From contig JAIVEN010000021.1 of assembly GCA_026686845.1 (NCBI GenBank), forward strand, positions 12,976,001-13,040,000: DNA of 64,000 nucleotides, written 5' to 3'. The position numbers were made by a program, and so were the translations under genes. Position 1 is the stretch's first letter. Each line of letters begins with the position of its first letter. This DNA is from Adenanthera pavonina (Eukaryota > Streptophyta > Magnoliopsida > Fabales > Fabaceae). Positions 34,848 to 47,146 of the stretch are shown one piece after another. The notes beneath the pieces were generated by a model. It worked only from the letters and a program-made list of their open reading frames with translations. It was not told the DNA's origin and did not search any database.

Positions 34848-36467
34848 TGTTGGAGATTATACCCAAGGCCAATCATTATATTATGAACATTGTACTTTTT
34901 TATGAAAAAAAAAGGTGTTCTTCTTTTGTTACATTATTATATTGTTTGCATATTTTTTTATAATAATATTTTGGATAAATAAATTTATCCTAAATATCCC
35001 TAGTCAATCATTTTTGTGGGAACAATGATGAACTAAGGCTAGTATGATTTTGATTGATAATTATAGGTTAATTATGTATGATATACAAATCAAAATTATA
35101 AGCACCTATTAAGAATAGGCATTGGATCGATCTGTCATGAGATAGCTGCATGGATCAAGTCATAAGCATATCTCATATATATAACTGTGTCACTGAGCCC
35201 TCAGACCTGAGATTACCATGGCTTCTTACATGGGGAACACTGTACTTTGACATAGTCAAAAGTCACCTTTAATTGGGAGAATATAAAGTCTATGATTAGG
35301 CATAGTGGAATTCATGTAGAGGAAAATGAATGGTCAAGATGAGATTTGTTCCTCTAATTAATGGAGAGATATATATGGGCCCCTCATGAGTGAGACTGAG
35401 AAATGCATGGCCATGCTCAAATGGAAGGGTTTTTATTTCTTCTGTCAGTTTGCTTGGAGATCAAGAAAGTGATGGTTAAGCAAGATGAGGAAGACGTTTC
35501 CATGCCTTATACTTGATCTATATATTGTGAGATAAAAGGGATGTGATAGAGTTATTTGATAGGTTGCATCGGATCATCGATCTCATATGATTTGGATGGT
35601 CACAATGTCTTGCTAGATGCCACTTGTGACTTGTGGGTTCAATAGTGTAATTGGCCCACTGTCAACATCATATGGGTCTACAGGTTCGTATACAAAAATG
35701 GACTAACTCGAGCTAGAATATCTAGATCCATTAAACCTAAGATACATCTAGATTTGATTAATTTAATGTTTACTTTAGGATGGAGGAATTTTATAAATAT
35801 ATTTAATATAATTGAAATATATATAAATATATATGTGTTTAATATATATTATATATATTTGATATATTAAATATATATTTCGAAATATATATATCATTTA
35901 ATCAATTTAAATGAATTAGTTTTAAATTTAATTCTATGTGATATATTTAAATTTAAACTAATAATTTGAATTTGATTCTGGATTCAGATTAAATAGTTAG
36001 CTTAGATTTAATCTATTAGATAGATTTAAATTTAAACTAATCTATTTAATTAACATAAATAATTAATTTAAATTAATCAAATAATAATAAACCCTATATA
36101 CATAATAATAGAGACTAAGGTTATTATATACAATAGAATTAAAAGAGTCTTCTCCCACCCTAGAGAGTGAGCGGTCGCACACTTAGAGAAAGAAAGTGTA
36201 TGGACGTATATAGAGAAAAACGTGCAGACATTCATGAACAATGGTGCTAGCACACTGTTTGAGTTGGACTCAGCGTTCTTGTGCATACCGATAGAGAGAA
36301 CTGATCAAAAGCGTCAGTTCCTAAGATTCGACAGTAGAGGAAGAACCTGAAAAGACATGCGTCAAAGGTAAAATTCTTCTCTACATCTCAATTTAAGTAA
36401 TGTCAACGGATCCATGAGAGGGTTTTGGTGATGTTATTCTGCTCTACGTGTATCGAAATTCCCAACA
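34848..36467 (+). mobile_element. Solo Copia-like LTR, family G (G1)
   Basis: It runs from TGTTGGAGATTATACCC to AATTCCCAACA, 1,620 bp, with the perfect duplication AATGG (34843-34847 and 36468-36472). No internal sequence is present. The LTR holds extremely A/T-rich blocks (35800-36080). A second copy is at 44215-45892. Orientation is by similarity of ends and is less certain than the boundaries. Confidence 0.93.
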
Positions 36468-36832
36468 AATGGTACATTTTTTTGTATAGATACACAGTTT
36501 GTAAATCCTATTGGTAGATGGTTCTTTTTTGATAGTTAGTACATGGGAGTGGGACATATTGTAGTTTGGGACTATAGCTTATGTTTTGTATATGGAATAC
36601 ATAGGCAAGTGGTATGTTAGCTGTTATAACCCTTGCTTTTTTTTGTAACAAGGGGACTAGTTAATGAATGACTAAGTTTTTATTATGTCCTCAAATCATA
36701 TGTTTGTGGCTACAAAAAAGTTTTATGGTATGCTTTGATGTTCTCTATTGAAACTACTAACAATTGTGGCTAAACATGCAACACAAATATAAGTTAGAAC
36801 TTAATGACTTTAATTACCATAACTTTACTTAC
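36468..36832. other. MULE/ULP intergenic remnant
   Basis: The stretch contains the second AATGG and then unremarkable A/T-rich sequence between the 3' ends of the convergent transposase and ULP-like pseudogenes. I see no coding sequence. Confidence 0.5.
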
Positions 36833-38383
36833 ATTTGTATATTCCTCCATTGTTAGTCCATTATGCTTTACAATATTGTCCCATTCTTGGAGGTAATTGA
36901 TGATATAAATGTCATAGTCATAACTACACACAACAACAACAAAATCAGCATATACTTAGGCATGGATCAAAAAATGTGACAAACATAGAACATGAAACAT
37001 ATAACATACATATTAGGTTGTGTGGGCAAAAGTTCAAATTTGATTTCAATGTTAGGCTCATGTACATAAGCATCTAGTTTGACAATTTGCAACACTTTTT
37101 TGAAGCAATTCCTCAGCAAAGTGAAAAGATGCAACCATCATCAATTGGACAACACATGGAATGAGACAATAAACAATGACAATTCATACCACCATACTAG
37201 CCATGTTCTTCTTCTCCTTAGTAACATTATTGGGGTCACCACCCTTCTTCTTCATTTTGTCAATTTGTCCTTCTAATGAACCCAAAACATACATCTTGTT
37301 ATCTTTCATGTTAATACAATAAACGAACCAATGAAGATTATAAATTGCACATGCGAAAATGAAGTCACAATTTGTAATGTTGTAGCATAGTGCATTAGGT
37401 ATCATCATTTTTTTAGCAACTGCATCTTCCATTGGCCATTGTAATCTTTTGATGATAATGGTTCTCTGCAAATAACGATAACAATAAATCATTCTTAGAT
37501 AGTTATTCAAACAATAACGCAAAAACAATTATATTCATTTTCACACACACCATAAACTCAGGAATGAATATGTTACGATGCACACTCCCTTCAAACTTCT
37601 GGTCACCCATTAAAGTTTGTGCAACAAGAGTTATGATACCAGAATGGATCCACTTTCTAGGACTTAAGCACTTGTAATTTGTTTGAGTAAGGTTGTAATT
37701 GTACATGTCAACGGTTACTATTAATTGATAAGCACAATACATTAGTTATATAATTCTTCATATCTCATAGTATGTGTAAAGCAATAAGCATAGATGAACT
37801 TAGACATCATCACCATCCTCATCCTCCCCAGTCTCCATATTGCATGAATTGTAAAATTCTTTCTTCTAGGTAAATCTTCCCCCTCCCTTAATCTATTCTC
37901 AAATAAACAGTGACCGTTTTAGCTCTTTTTTCTCATGTTTAGATCTTTGCACAAAAGGTTTATTTGTTTTCTTCCTCTTCACATTTTTGCTAGTGGAAGC
38001 AAAGGAAAAATCTTCATCCTTATCTTCTTCTTCTTCATCCTCTTGTCCATTATCTCCATAATCTCCATCATCCTCATGTCCATCAACTGCATCATCCCAA
38101 TCGTAATCATCTTGCCCTTCGTTGTCCTCATTAAGGTTTCTTTGCACATTACTCTGATTGTTGTTGTCTTGGACCCTAATCATTTGATGACAACATTAAG
38201 TTTCAAGCCTTTGGAGATGATCTTGGAACCAAGTGAACAAGGTTTGGATTTTCTGCACCAACATTCACACATTAACTTCTACAACCATAGAAGTATATAA
38301 TTCTCAATTATCCTTTAATAATATACATATCGGATGGTGTAATGAGGACGAACATAGCATACTAGTGGTTAGACCACCAAAAG
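36833..38383 (-). pseudogene. ULP1/C48-protease-like pseudogene, C-terminal exons
   Basis: ULP1-type cysteine proteases process SUMO; divergent versions ride on plant transposons. Read on the minus strand: an acidic linker (38183-37899, rich in D/E); an exon ending at 37551 with CLSPRKWIHSGIITL and RNIFIPEFM; an 85-bp GT-AG intron (37550-37466); an exon from 37465 with CDFIFACAIYNLHWFVY and MYVLGSL; another exon ending at 37010 (FELLPTQPN); an 86-bp GT-AG intron (37009-36924); and an exon 36923-36833 (YDYDIYIINYLQEWD). Phases agree across both introns. The catalytic His survives (37331-37333). The catalytic Asp is Gly (37280-37282). The catalytic Cys is Tyr (36914-36916). The gene is split by a solo B LTR and continues at 41122. 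Confidence 0.82.
37466..37550 (-). other. Intron in ULP-like pseudogene
   Basis: 85 bp, with donor GTGTGTGTGA, acceptor TTATTTGCAG and phase 0. The protein similarity runs across it. Confidence 0.75.
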
Positions 38384-41121
38384 TGGAATATCCCTATTTT
38401 TAGGGTGATACCATAAAATGCATGAAAAGATGGGAAATAAAGTAAGATAGTTATGTTATATGCTCGATCCTTAAATGGAATTAATTTTCCACATAGTCTT
38501 TAGTAGGAATTAATTCAGACCTGAGCTGAATGCAATATACCAGTTGAATGGAAGCTTGCTTTTGTTGAGCGTAACAATATAATTATTATATAGCTAGGAG
38601 GTCTAGGTTGAAAGTTAGACCAATTTGAAAGTATAATGAAAGAATTATTATAAAATTGGTCTTTGGGGAAAATTATAAGGAAGTACTCGGAAAAATCAAT
38701 ATTTACATTTTTGACCTGATTTAAGGGCAAAACAATCATTTCCCTAGTTGGAAAATCAAATGTGAAAATTGCATTTTTGGCCTAAAGGGAAAAGAATTTG
38801 ATGTAATTTAGTCCTTAAAAAATGAAGAATTGTTGCAATTTAATCCCTAGAAAAATTACAAAAAGGGATCTAGAAAGAATTAAAAATTATAGTTTTACTT
38901 TGGGTCAAGGGCAGTTTTGGAATTCTTGTCAAAACGAAGCTCTCAACAAACTGAACACAATTAAACACTGGATAGAGCCTAATTGAGTTTGTATGAATTT
39001 ATAATTCTAATTTAAGGTCAAAAGTTATTTTTCGACTGAAAAAGAGATTTGTGAGCCCCATAAATATAGATGGGTGAAAAGAACAGGATGTTGATCCTCA
39101 TAGATAAATTTCAAAATAAAATAATGAATTTAGTCTAAAAGTAAATTTAGAACAATCATATACCAATTAAGTGGTAATTATACCAAAAATATTTAATCGA
39201 TACGGATAAATTTTATTGATGAGGGTTATTTTATACTAATAAAAATTATAAGCAATTTTTGGATAGAAAACTTTTTATGTGGCATGATAGTGGCTGAAGG
39301 GATACACTAAGAGAATTTATTTAATTGAATTAAGTGGATTATTGCATAAAGAATTGACCAAGGTAGTTAACTAACCCTTGTGCACTATTCCCACATTACA
39401 TCTCTTTCCTCAAGTGCTTGGGTTAACTGGCTTATTAGTGAGTTTGAGGCCTGTAATTACAGACCAAAGGCAGCCAAGAACGAAACAAAGAGAGAAAAGG
39501 AGAAGAGAAGAGAGATAGCTAAGGGAAAATCTTGAAGGCACAAGTTGTTGGTAAGTTTTCTAAGCTTCCTAGCTTGTGATTTCTCATGGTTAAGGTTGCT
39601 TTAATGGAGTTTTCTTCTCCCTCCATTCCTCCTTGATGTTTGACCTTAACCTAGAGAAAGAAAGAGATGAGTTTTCAATCAATGAACATAGGGAAAAGCT
39701 TAGTTTAGCTACTTGAAGCATGAATAGGCAAGTGGTTTGAAGTATAGCAAGCTAAATATCTTTCCCCTATTTTATGCTTAATTTTAGTTAGACTAGGGTT
39801 TAATATAGAAAAGGAATTTCATGATTTTGACAAAAAAAATGGAATCCTTGGGTCCAAAATAGGTAGATACCAATGTGTTTGTTGTACAAAAAAAACTCAA
39901 AGGAAAGCAAAGTAGAAAATTAAGGGTTTTATGCATACTTTTTCAATAAGGTCATGGAATTAGTGGTTTATGACCTTATATTATGATGTATTAGGGTTCA
40001 AGAAAGTTGTCAAAGACCAAAGAAAGAGTGCACAAAGTTTGGAAAGCAAAGAAAGGCCATAAGGTATTAATATGCCTACTTATGCTCTTTGTTATTAAAC
40101 TTGAATTTCATGAACTATTTGATATGACATATGCTTATTATGATGCTTTGTGATGATTTGTGGTAATTGGTTGAGTTGTATGATGAGGTTTATAACCTCT
40201 TGATGTACCCATTTTTCAAAATGAAACTCTACCAAACTTTTATGAAATGTTATGGCATTAATTGTTTAAAGTGTTTTTTTAATGATTTCAAGATGCTTCA
40301 ATGATTCACATGATCATATGATTGCATGATTGGGGGATTACTACTGAGATTCCATGAATCTCATTCCTTCCAAATGCAACCATGTGTAGGTCTATCATGC
40401 AAGGAGTACAAGAAAGGCAAAAAGGAAGAAGGAAGGAAGTTGATGATGAAGCATGACTTATTTAAGAATTTATGGCAATTTATGACGTAATTTTGCATTA
40501 TAATGTTTATGAATGTATAAGGTTGCCACTACTGGTTAGCATGTGTCTTAAAGTCTTCTTATAAAGTTATGTATGAAGTTTGAACAATGAATGATGAAGT
40601 AGACATGCTATGAGGCCTATCTTTCTAAATTATGAATGGAAAGGCTCAATTTGAACATCCTAGAAGAAATGTAGGTTTTGTTTATGTGAAACAGGACAAT
40701 TAGTTTAATGGTTTACATGCTTTAAAGTTAGATGGAATAAGCTTTCCATAGAGTCAAAGAGCATCTAAATTGGATAAGTATTGGACAAAATGGAACTTAC
40801 ACTATGAACACTGGTTAATTCAAAGGGCAGTATAAAACTGTACATAGCTTAAAAAATTCAGTGATTTGTATGTGTGGAAAGTTCTAGGGCTTAGGTTTAA
40901 GCTATTTTCAGAGACTTGAACCATTTTAATATGATTTTTATTAAATTAGTTATGAATTGTCAAAGTTTGATAAACAAAATGGAAAAATACCAAATAAATA
41001 GTACCTAAATTATTGAAAATTCTATTTTTAGTTTTAAATTGATTCAGGCTTTTAATCATGCTTGAGTGAACTCTATAATGGTCTAGAACATAGGAAAATG
41101 GGTTTGAATTAAGGTGTTACA
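38384..41121 (+). mobile_element. Solo chromovirus LTR, family B, splitting the ULP-like gene (B2)
   Basis: It runs from TGGAATATCCC to GGTGTTACA, 2,738 bp. The flanks AAAAG and AGAAG form a 5-bp duplication with one transition. Parts of the same ULP-like gene lie on both sides on the opposite strand. No PBS or PPT is present. Confidence 0.9.
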
Positions 41122-42233
41122 AGAAGTCCCAAAAAGAAGTCCATGTTCACTATCTTTTTTCCTTATTTACCCTGGACTTAACATTCATTCAATTCCAATG
41201 TTGTAGCAAATGTTCACCCATATGTATTGGTGTGTACCCTAATGCAAAATAAATTCTTTGTTAGATGCTACAAATTTAGTCAGCAACATATAAAAGAGTT
41301 TGAAACAAACCATGAGGAAAAACAAGTAGCCACTAATGCTCACCTTCTTCTTTCCTTTTCGAATGGCCGACTTTTATGATGATAATTCCTTAACAAGTTT
41401 GTACAATAAAAATGATGACTAGTCAAATTCTTCTTGCCTTGTCTTTTCACTCACCACTTTAATCAACTGATCACTAACAGTTGTACTTGATGACGGAGAA
41501 AGAAAATTTCCAAAAATAAATAACATAAATAGTGTTTCAAATTTGTCTTCCTCCTCCCCTAATTCTATCCTTTTATTCTAATCAATCAAGGCCACTCCTT
41601 GGAATTTTTCCTTCATTTGCACCAAGGAATCACTTCAACATCCAAAATAACAGGCTTCCCACCATTGGGTAAACTAATGATAGAATCCACCTCTACAGCA
41701 TGAACAACAATTTTTCTCCCTCTAGCTAAAAGTGTTGATATTGGTGGGTCAAATGAATTTATAAGTAGCTCACATAGCTCCTAAAGGAGCCTCTCACAAC
41801 TAAAATTTAAGATTAATCCAAAACCCATTGAAATGACTCTTCCCTTCAATCTATCATTACCCTTGATATAATCCACCACTTCATTAAGTTGACTAGGGAA
41901 GCAACATGTGCTAATTATCATCTACACATTAAAAGAACAATATAATATAGTACAACACAAAACTTTAATATGTATAACCATTCATCACATTTAATAACAT
42001 GAACATCATACCTTACGTGAATTTTTTGCTTCTTTTGCTACACTCATTTTTATTGTATCCTTCTTGCACCAATCTCTTAGGTAGTCTGTCATCCTATTCC
42101 AAGCTCATATAAATTGTTCATTTGCAGCTATAATATTTCTATATTTTCCTCTATTTTTCTTAGAGAATTCATCTTTGAACTTATTAAGTCTAGTCTTATA
42201 CTTTTTAACTTCCTCTTTTTTCTCCTCCGTCAT
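41122..42233 (-). pseudogene. ULP-like pseudogene, N-terminal exons
   Basis: Minus strand. Exon 1 runs 42233-42012 from MTEEKKEEVKKYKTRL, with an in-frame TGA at 42105-42107. A 90-bp GT-AG intron follows (42011-41922). Exon 2 starts at 41921 and encodes the N-terminal domain typical of plant transposon-associated ULP-like proteins: CCFPSQLNEVVDYI, VISMGFGLIL, LLINSFDPP, LPNGGKPVIL. There are stops at 41781-41783 and 41613-41615, with a frameshift near 41613. It then reads EEEDKFETLFMLFIFGNFL and LLYKLVKEL. Sequence near 41280-41122 is probably the end of this exon and an intron. The rest lies beyond the B LTR, at 38383-36833. Confidence 0.78.
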
Positions 42234-42762
42234 GCTCTTATAACACAAAATATTCACAACATAGAAGCAAATATATACAAACAAATAAACAAATTAATGC
42301 TAACCAAAAATAGTCTACACCAATAAGATAGCATAGAGCATTCTCTTAGCATGCATTATCCTATATATAAAAAACATAGTTGACAAGAACAAGCATGCTT
42401 AATTGTTTTATAAGATATAATAATTGGTTTTGTAAATAACTTTTGAAGCTATGATATATATATTTGGTTGAGAGATGGCATGAATAGAAATTGAATAATA
42501 GTATGTAACATTAGTGATTAGAGTGAAGAGCAAAAACCCATTTGTAAATCAAATTATGAAACCTAGAGGAAGGGAGGTTTTCCTTTTCAACATAGGGGTA
42601 GACATAGAATGTGAACCTTGGGGGGCCCAAATTTGTGGGATTTCGGGTCACAAGCATAGCAAAAGTTTAAATTTTTCATATCCAAATCCCTTCAATGATC
42701 TATTGGCATCACTCAAACCAAATAAAAGAGGAAGATTTATACCTTATTTTGTAATGCTATGA
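42234..42762. other. Unassigned stretch upstream of the ULP-like gene
   Basis: A/T-rich sequence with no recognised protein or terminal inverted repeat. This is where the right end or promoter of a ULP-bearing MULE would be expected, but I could not identify an end. Confidence 0.4.
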
Positions 42763-44214
42763 CTTTTACCGGGCGCATCTCACGAACATGACTATAATGG
42801 ATCATAGGTAAACAACTCTTCCGAACACACACCCTCTACAGTATCCACACGAATGAGATAAAACATGAACGGTGTGCTAGCACCTTGATTGCAATTGCCT
42901 TTATGATCTTGTCCTCCAATGGTTCACATGCCTTTTGTGTGATGAAGGTTGCCCTTTTAATTTATTGAAAAAGGTGTTTTAATCTCTCTCTCTCTATGTG
43001 GTGTGAAGTATAGTAGAAGAAGGGAAAAAAACTATCTCTCTTGGAGAGCCCTAGCCACCTCTACGCGTAGGGAAGGGTTGGCTTATTCTCCAAGTTACGA
43101 TAATAGTTAATTTAAATACATTATTTAAATTAATATATCTAGTCTCTTATCACTTAACTTAAATTAATATATTTTGAATTAAATCTTATTTGATTCAAAT
43201 ATATTATTTAAGTTAAATTATCCACTAACTTGAATTTAAATAGATATAGTTAAAGTTAAATCTTATTTAATTTAAACATACATCTTTTAAATCATCCATT
43301 AATTTAAATAAATATATTTTGAATTAAATCATATTTACATTTAAATTAATTCCAATATTTGATCAAATTTAACATTTACATTCCAATATTCAAATACACT
43401 ATTTAAATTAAATGAAAAATGAAATTAATATATATATAAATTAATTTGTAATAATATAATATGATATTAAATTCTTCTGCCCCTTGTTAGGAGAGAGATA
43501 AATTATTCTATTATTTAATTGAATAATTATCCTCCTAATTAAATTAAGAACCTTCTAGAATATTCCATATTCTATGTAGGAAATATATTCTATAATACAG
43601 TAAGAGATTCAATGAATTAGGATATTTCCAAATTCAATGAATTTGAATATTAAAGTTCGTGTTATACTTATTCTTGTGTATAACCTTGTAGGTTCATATA
43701 ATATTAGCAGTGAGCCCAAAATTCCTTCCAAGCCCACAAGTCATAAGATATCTTTAGCAAGACATCATGATTGGTCAAATCATATGAAGATCAGTGATCT
43801 AATACATCCTATCTAATAGTACGTGTTATGTCCCTTTTGTCATACGATGATTAGGTTAAACATGTGATATGGAGTCATTACCCACACATTGCTTAGCTGT
43901 ACTTTCATAATACTAAGTTTGATTGACTTATACAAATGGAGCAATTTCTATTTGAGTGTGGCTATACATTTCTTTGTCTCACTCCACCATGGGCTATATT
44001 AAGAGACACAAATCCCATCTTGATTACTCAACATCTATGGCATGAATCCCACTACATTCGAACATAACCTGCATTGCCACCTGGTTAAAGAGTAACTTTT
44101 GATTATATCAAGACATAGTGTTTCTCATGTAGGAATCTATGGCAATCTCATGTTTGAGGGCTAAGTGACACAACTATAAGTGAGATATGCTTATGACCTT
44201 ATCCATGTAACTAC
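42763..44214 (-). mobile_element. Copia-like LTR, family G, first segment (G3)
   Basis: It is the reverse complement of G1 and G2 from about 110 bases inside their 3' end (compare 36240-36370). The outermost 3' end is missing or too diverged. It is interrupted at 44214 by G2, of the same family in the opposite orientation. Confidence 0.75.
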
Positions 44215-45892
44215 TGTTGGAGATTGTGCCCTGGGCCAATTATTGTATTATGAATATTGTACTTCATTATGAAAAAAGAAGGTGCTTTTTTTTCTTACAT
44301 TATTATATTATTTGCATGTTTTTCTTTATAATAATATCCTTAGATAAATCATTTTATTCTAAATGTCCCTAATCAATTATCTTTGTGGGAACAATGATGA
44401 ACTACGGCTAGTATGATTTTGATTGATAACTATTTAATAATTATGTATGAATATACAAATCAAAATCATAAGCTCCTATTAGGGAATAGGCGTTGGATCG
44501 ACCTGTCATGAGATAGCTGCATGGATCAAGTCATAAGCATATCTCATATATAACCGTGTCACTAAGTCCTTAGACTTGTGATCACCATGGTTTTCTACAT
44601 GGGGAATACTATATTTTAGCATAGTCAAAAGTCACATTTAATTGAGAGATCATAAATGCTATAATTGGGTATAGTTGAACTCTTGTAGAGGAAGATGAAT
44701 GGTCACGATGTAATTTGTCCCTCTAATTAATGGAGAGATATATCTGGGCCCCTCGATGAGTGAGACTGAGAAATGCATGGCCGTGCTCGAATGGAAGAGT
44801 TTCCATTTGTTCTATCAGTCTGCTTGGAGATCAAGAAAGTAATGGTCGAGTAAAATGAGGATGACATTTTCATGCCACATACTTGACCTATATATCATGA
44901 GATAAAAAGGATGTGATCGGCTTATGTAATAGGTTACATTGGATCATCGATCTCATATTATTTGGGTAGTCACAATGTCTTGCTAGAGGCCACTTGTGAC
45001 TTGTGGGTCTAATAGTGTTATTAGCCCACTACCAACATCATATGAGCCTACAGGGTCACACACAAGAATGAGCCAACTCGAGCTAGAATGTCCAAATTCA
45101 TTGAATTTAAAATGTGTCTAGATTCAATGAATTTAAAGTTCAATTTAAGGTGATTGAATTTTATAGATATAAATATATTTGATATATATATATATTATAA
45201 AATTTGAAGTATATATATGTTTGATATATTATATATTTGATATATATTATATTATTTCAATATATATTTTACTCAAATTAATTTCAATAAATTAGTTTTA
45301 AATTTAATTCTATGTGATAAATTTAAATTTAAACTAATATCATAATCTAAATTTGATTTAGATAGGATTCTAAATTTAAATTTAATCTATTAGATAAATT
45401 TAAATTTAAACTATTCTATTTAATTAATATTTGATTTAGTTTAAATTATTGATTTAAATTAAACAAACATCAAATCCTATCTATATATTGATATAGACTA
45501 GGATTATTTGATAAAGAATCAATAGAATTTCGACCCACCCTAAAAAGAGAGCAGTCGTACACTCAGAGAGCGAGATTGTATAGATGAACAAGCAGATTGT
45601 ATGGACGAACAGTGAAACTATACAAACGAACAGCGAGGGCGTACGAACCTATGGACATTCACAAACAGAGGTGCTAATACACCGTTCGAGTTGGACTCAC
45701 CATTTGTGTGGATACAGGTAGAAGGAGCTGATCAATCGTGTTAGTTTCTGGGGTCCGACGAAACGAAAAGGAACCGCAAGGGACGCACCGAAGGTAAATT
45801 CTTTTTCTACATCTCAATCTAAACAATATTGACAGATCTATGGGAGGGAATTTCTTGATAGTTTTTCACTGCGTGTGCTGAAATTCCTAACA
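44215..45892 (+). mobile_element. Solo Copia-like LTR, family G, nested in G3 (G2)
   Basis: It runs from TGTTGGAGATTGTGCCC to AATTCCTAACA, 1,678 bp, with the perfect duplication ACTAC (44210-44214 and 45893-45897). No internal sequence is present. Confidence 0.93.
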
Positions 45893-46186
45893 ACTACCTC
45901 ACAGTGGGTCGGTCCAATACGAAGGTCTCCAACAAGTGTCAACGATTTTGATTTGTATCTCCATACATAATCATCACATGATCATTAATCAAAATTATAC
46001 TAATCTTGGTTCATCATTGTTTCCACAATAATAATCGACTAGGGACATTTAGAATAATTCTATAATTATTCATGGATCCTATTATAAAAAAAAAACATGT
46101 GAATAATATAATAGAAATGACAATTTTATTTATTAAATAAAAAAAGTCTACATTCAAATGACTAGCCTAGGACACAATTTCCAACA
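45893..46186 (-). mobile_element. Copia-like LTR, family G, second segment (G3)
   Basis: It continues G3 after the nested copy. On the minus strand it begins TGTTGGAAATTGTGTCC at 46186. Confidence 0.8.
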
Positions 46187-46460
46187 AAATCTTGTTAGAG
46201 ATAGGGAGTATTGTGAAATCATTTAGAAGAATATATAAAACAAAAGATTTAGATTTTTAATATTTTTTATGTATAATATTATATATTGATAATTTGAACA
46301 GAATATTATGATACATCTTTAAATTTTATACCATATTTAATATGATATTTATGCAGTATATATAGATATATGTATGTATGTATATGTGTGTGTGTATATA
46401 CATATTACATACATAGACGAAAATTCTAGGAGTCTAGTTCAGAAAAATAATACTAGGAGT
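46187..46460. other. A/T-rich spacer with TATG/TG microsatellite
   Basis: No gene is seen. Alternating TATG and TG repeats occupy about 46358-46405. Confidence 0.6.
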
Positions 46461-46956
46461 TAGGGGTGATCATAGGTCGAGCCGAGTTTGACCCTTGCCC
46501 GATGTGCTTTGGGCCAGTATCAAGCCAAGTACTGGGTTGGCCCGATACTATATATATATTTTTAAAAAAATTAAAAAATAAATAAAATTATTTAATAATA
46601 AAAAATATACTTATTTATACTTAAAAATAGATTTTTTTAAAAAATAATCTTAGAAAAAAATAAAATTTTTCAAAATTTATGAATATTTAATCATTATACA
46701 TTATTTTTACATAAATATTAAGTTAAAAAATTAATTCAAAATTTAAAAAAAGTTTTCATAATATTTACATAGTAAATGTATTATATTAGATACATAAATA
46801 ATAAAAATTCTACAAAATCAATTATGATATATAAAATAATTGAAAAAAATTAAAAATATATATATAGGTTAGGGGGTCTGGCCCTAACCCCGGTCTGGCC
46901 TAGATAGCTAGATGTGACCGAGTCAACTGGGCACCGGACCAAGTTGTGCAGCCCTA
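46461..46956. mobile_element. hAT-like miniature transposon (non-autonomous)
   Basis: The ends TAGGGGTGATCA (left) and TAGGGCTGCACA (right, inverted) are imperfect terminal inverted repeats. The flanks CTAGGAGT (46453-46460) and CCAGAAGT (46957-46964) are an 8-bp duplication with six of eight matches, as expected for hAT elements. The element is 496 bp with GC-rich ends around a very A/T-rich core. It cannot encode a transposase. Confidence 0.72.
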
Positions 46957-47110
46957 CCAGAAGTTTAGGATTTGAAAACCCATAGTAACGTAATCTAGAG
47001 GGGTTTTTCAACAGTTTTTCAACATATAACGAGGGGCCAAAACAACATACATATAAAAATATATACGAGAGGGATAAAAGCAATGAAATATATTTGATGG
47101 GGAAGGGGTG

Positions 47111-47145
47111 GTGTGTGTGTGTGTGTGTGTTGGGGGGGGGGGGGG
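47111..47145. repeat. (GT)10 followed by a run of 14 G
   Basis: A pure GT dinucleotide run (47111-47130), then T, then 14 G residues (47132-47145). Confidence 0.95.
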
Positions 47146-47146
47146 C

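Noticed and set aside
37935..38300. 121-codon plus-strand open frame rich in Ile and Leu
   Set aside because: It is the complement of the acidic GAT/GAC/GAA-rich linker of the ULP-like pseudogene, so it is a shadow frame.
42514..42762. 82-codon open frame upstream of the ULP-like gene
   Set aside because: No family is recognised, there is no promoter or splice support, and its length is unremarkable for A/T-rich DNA.
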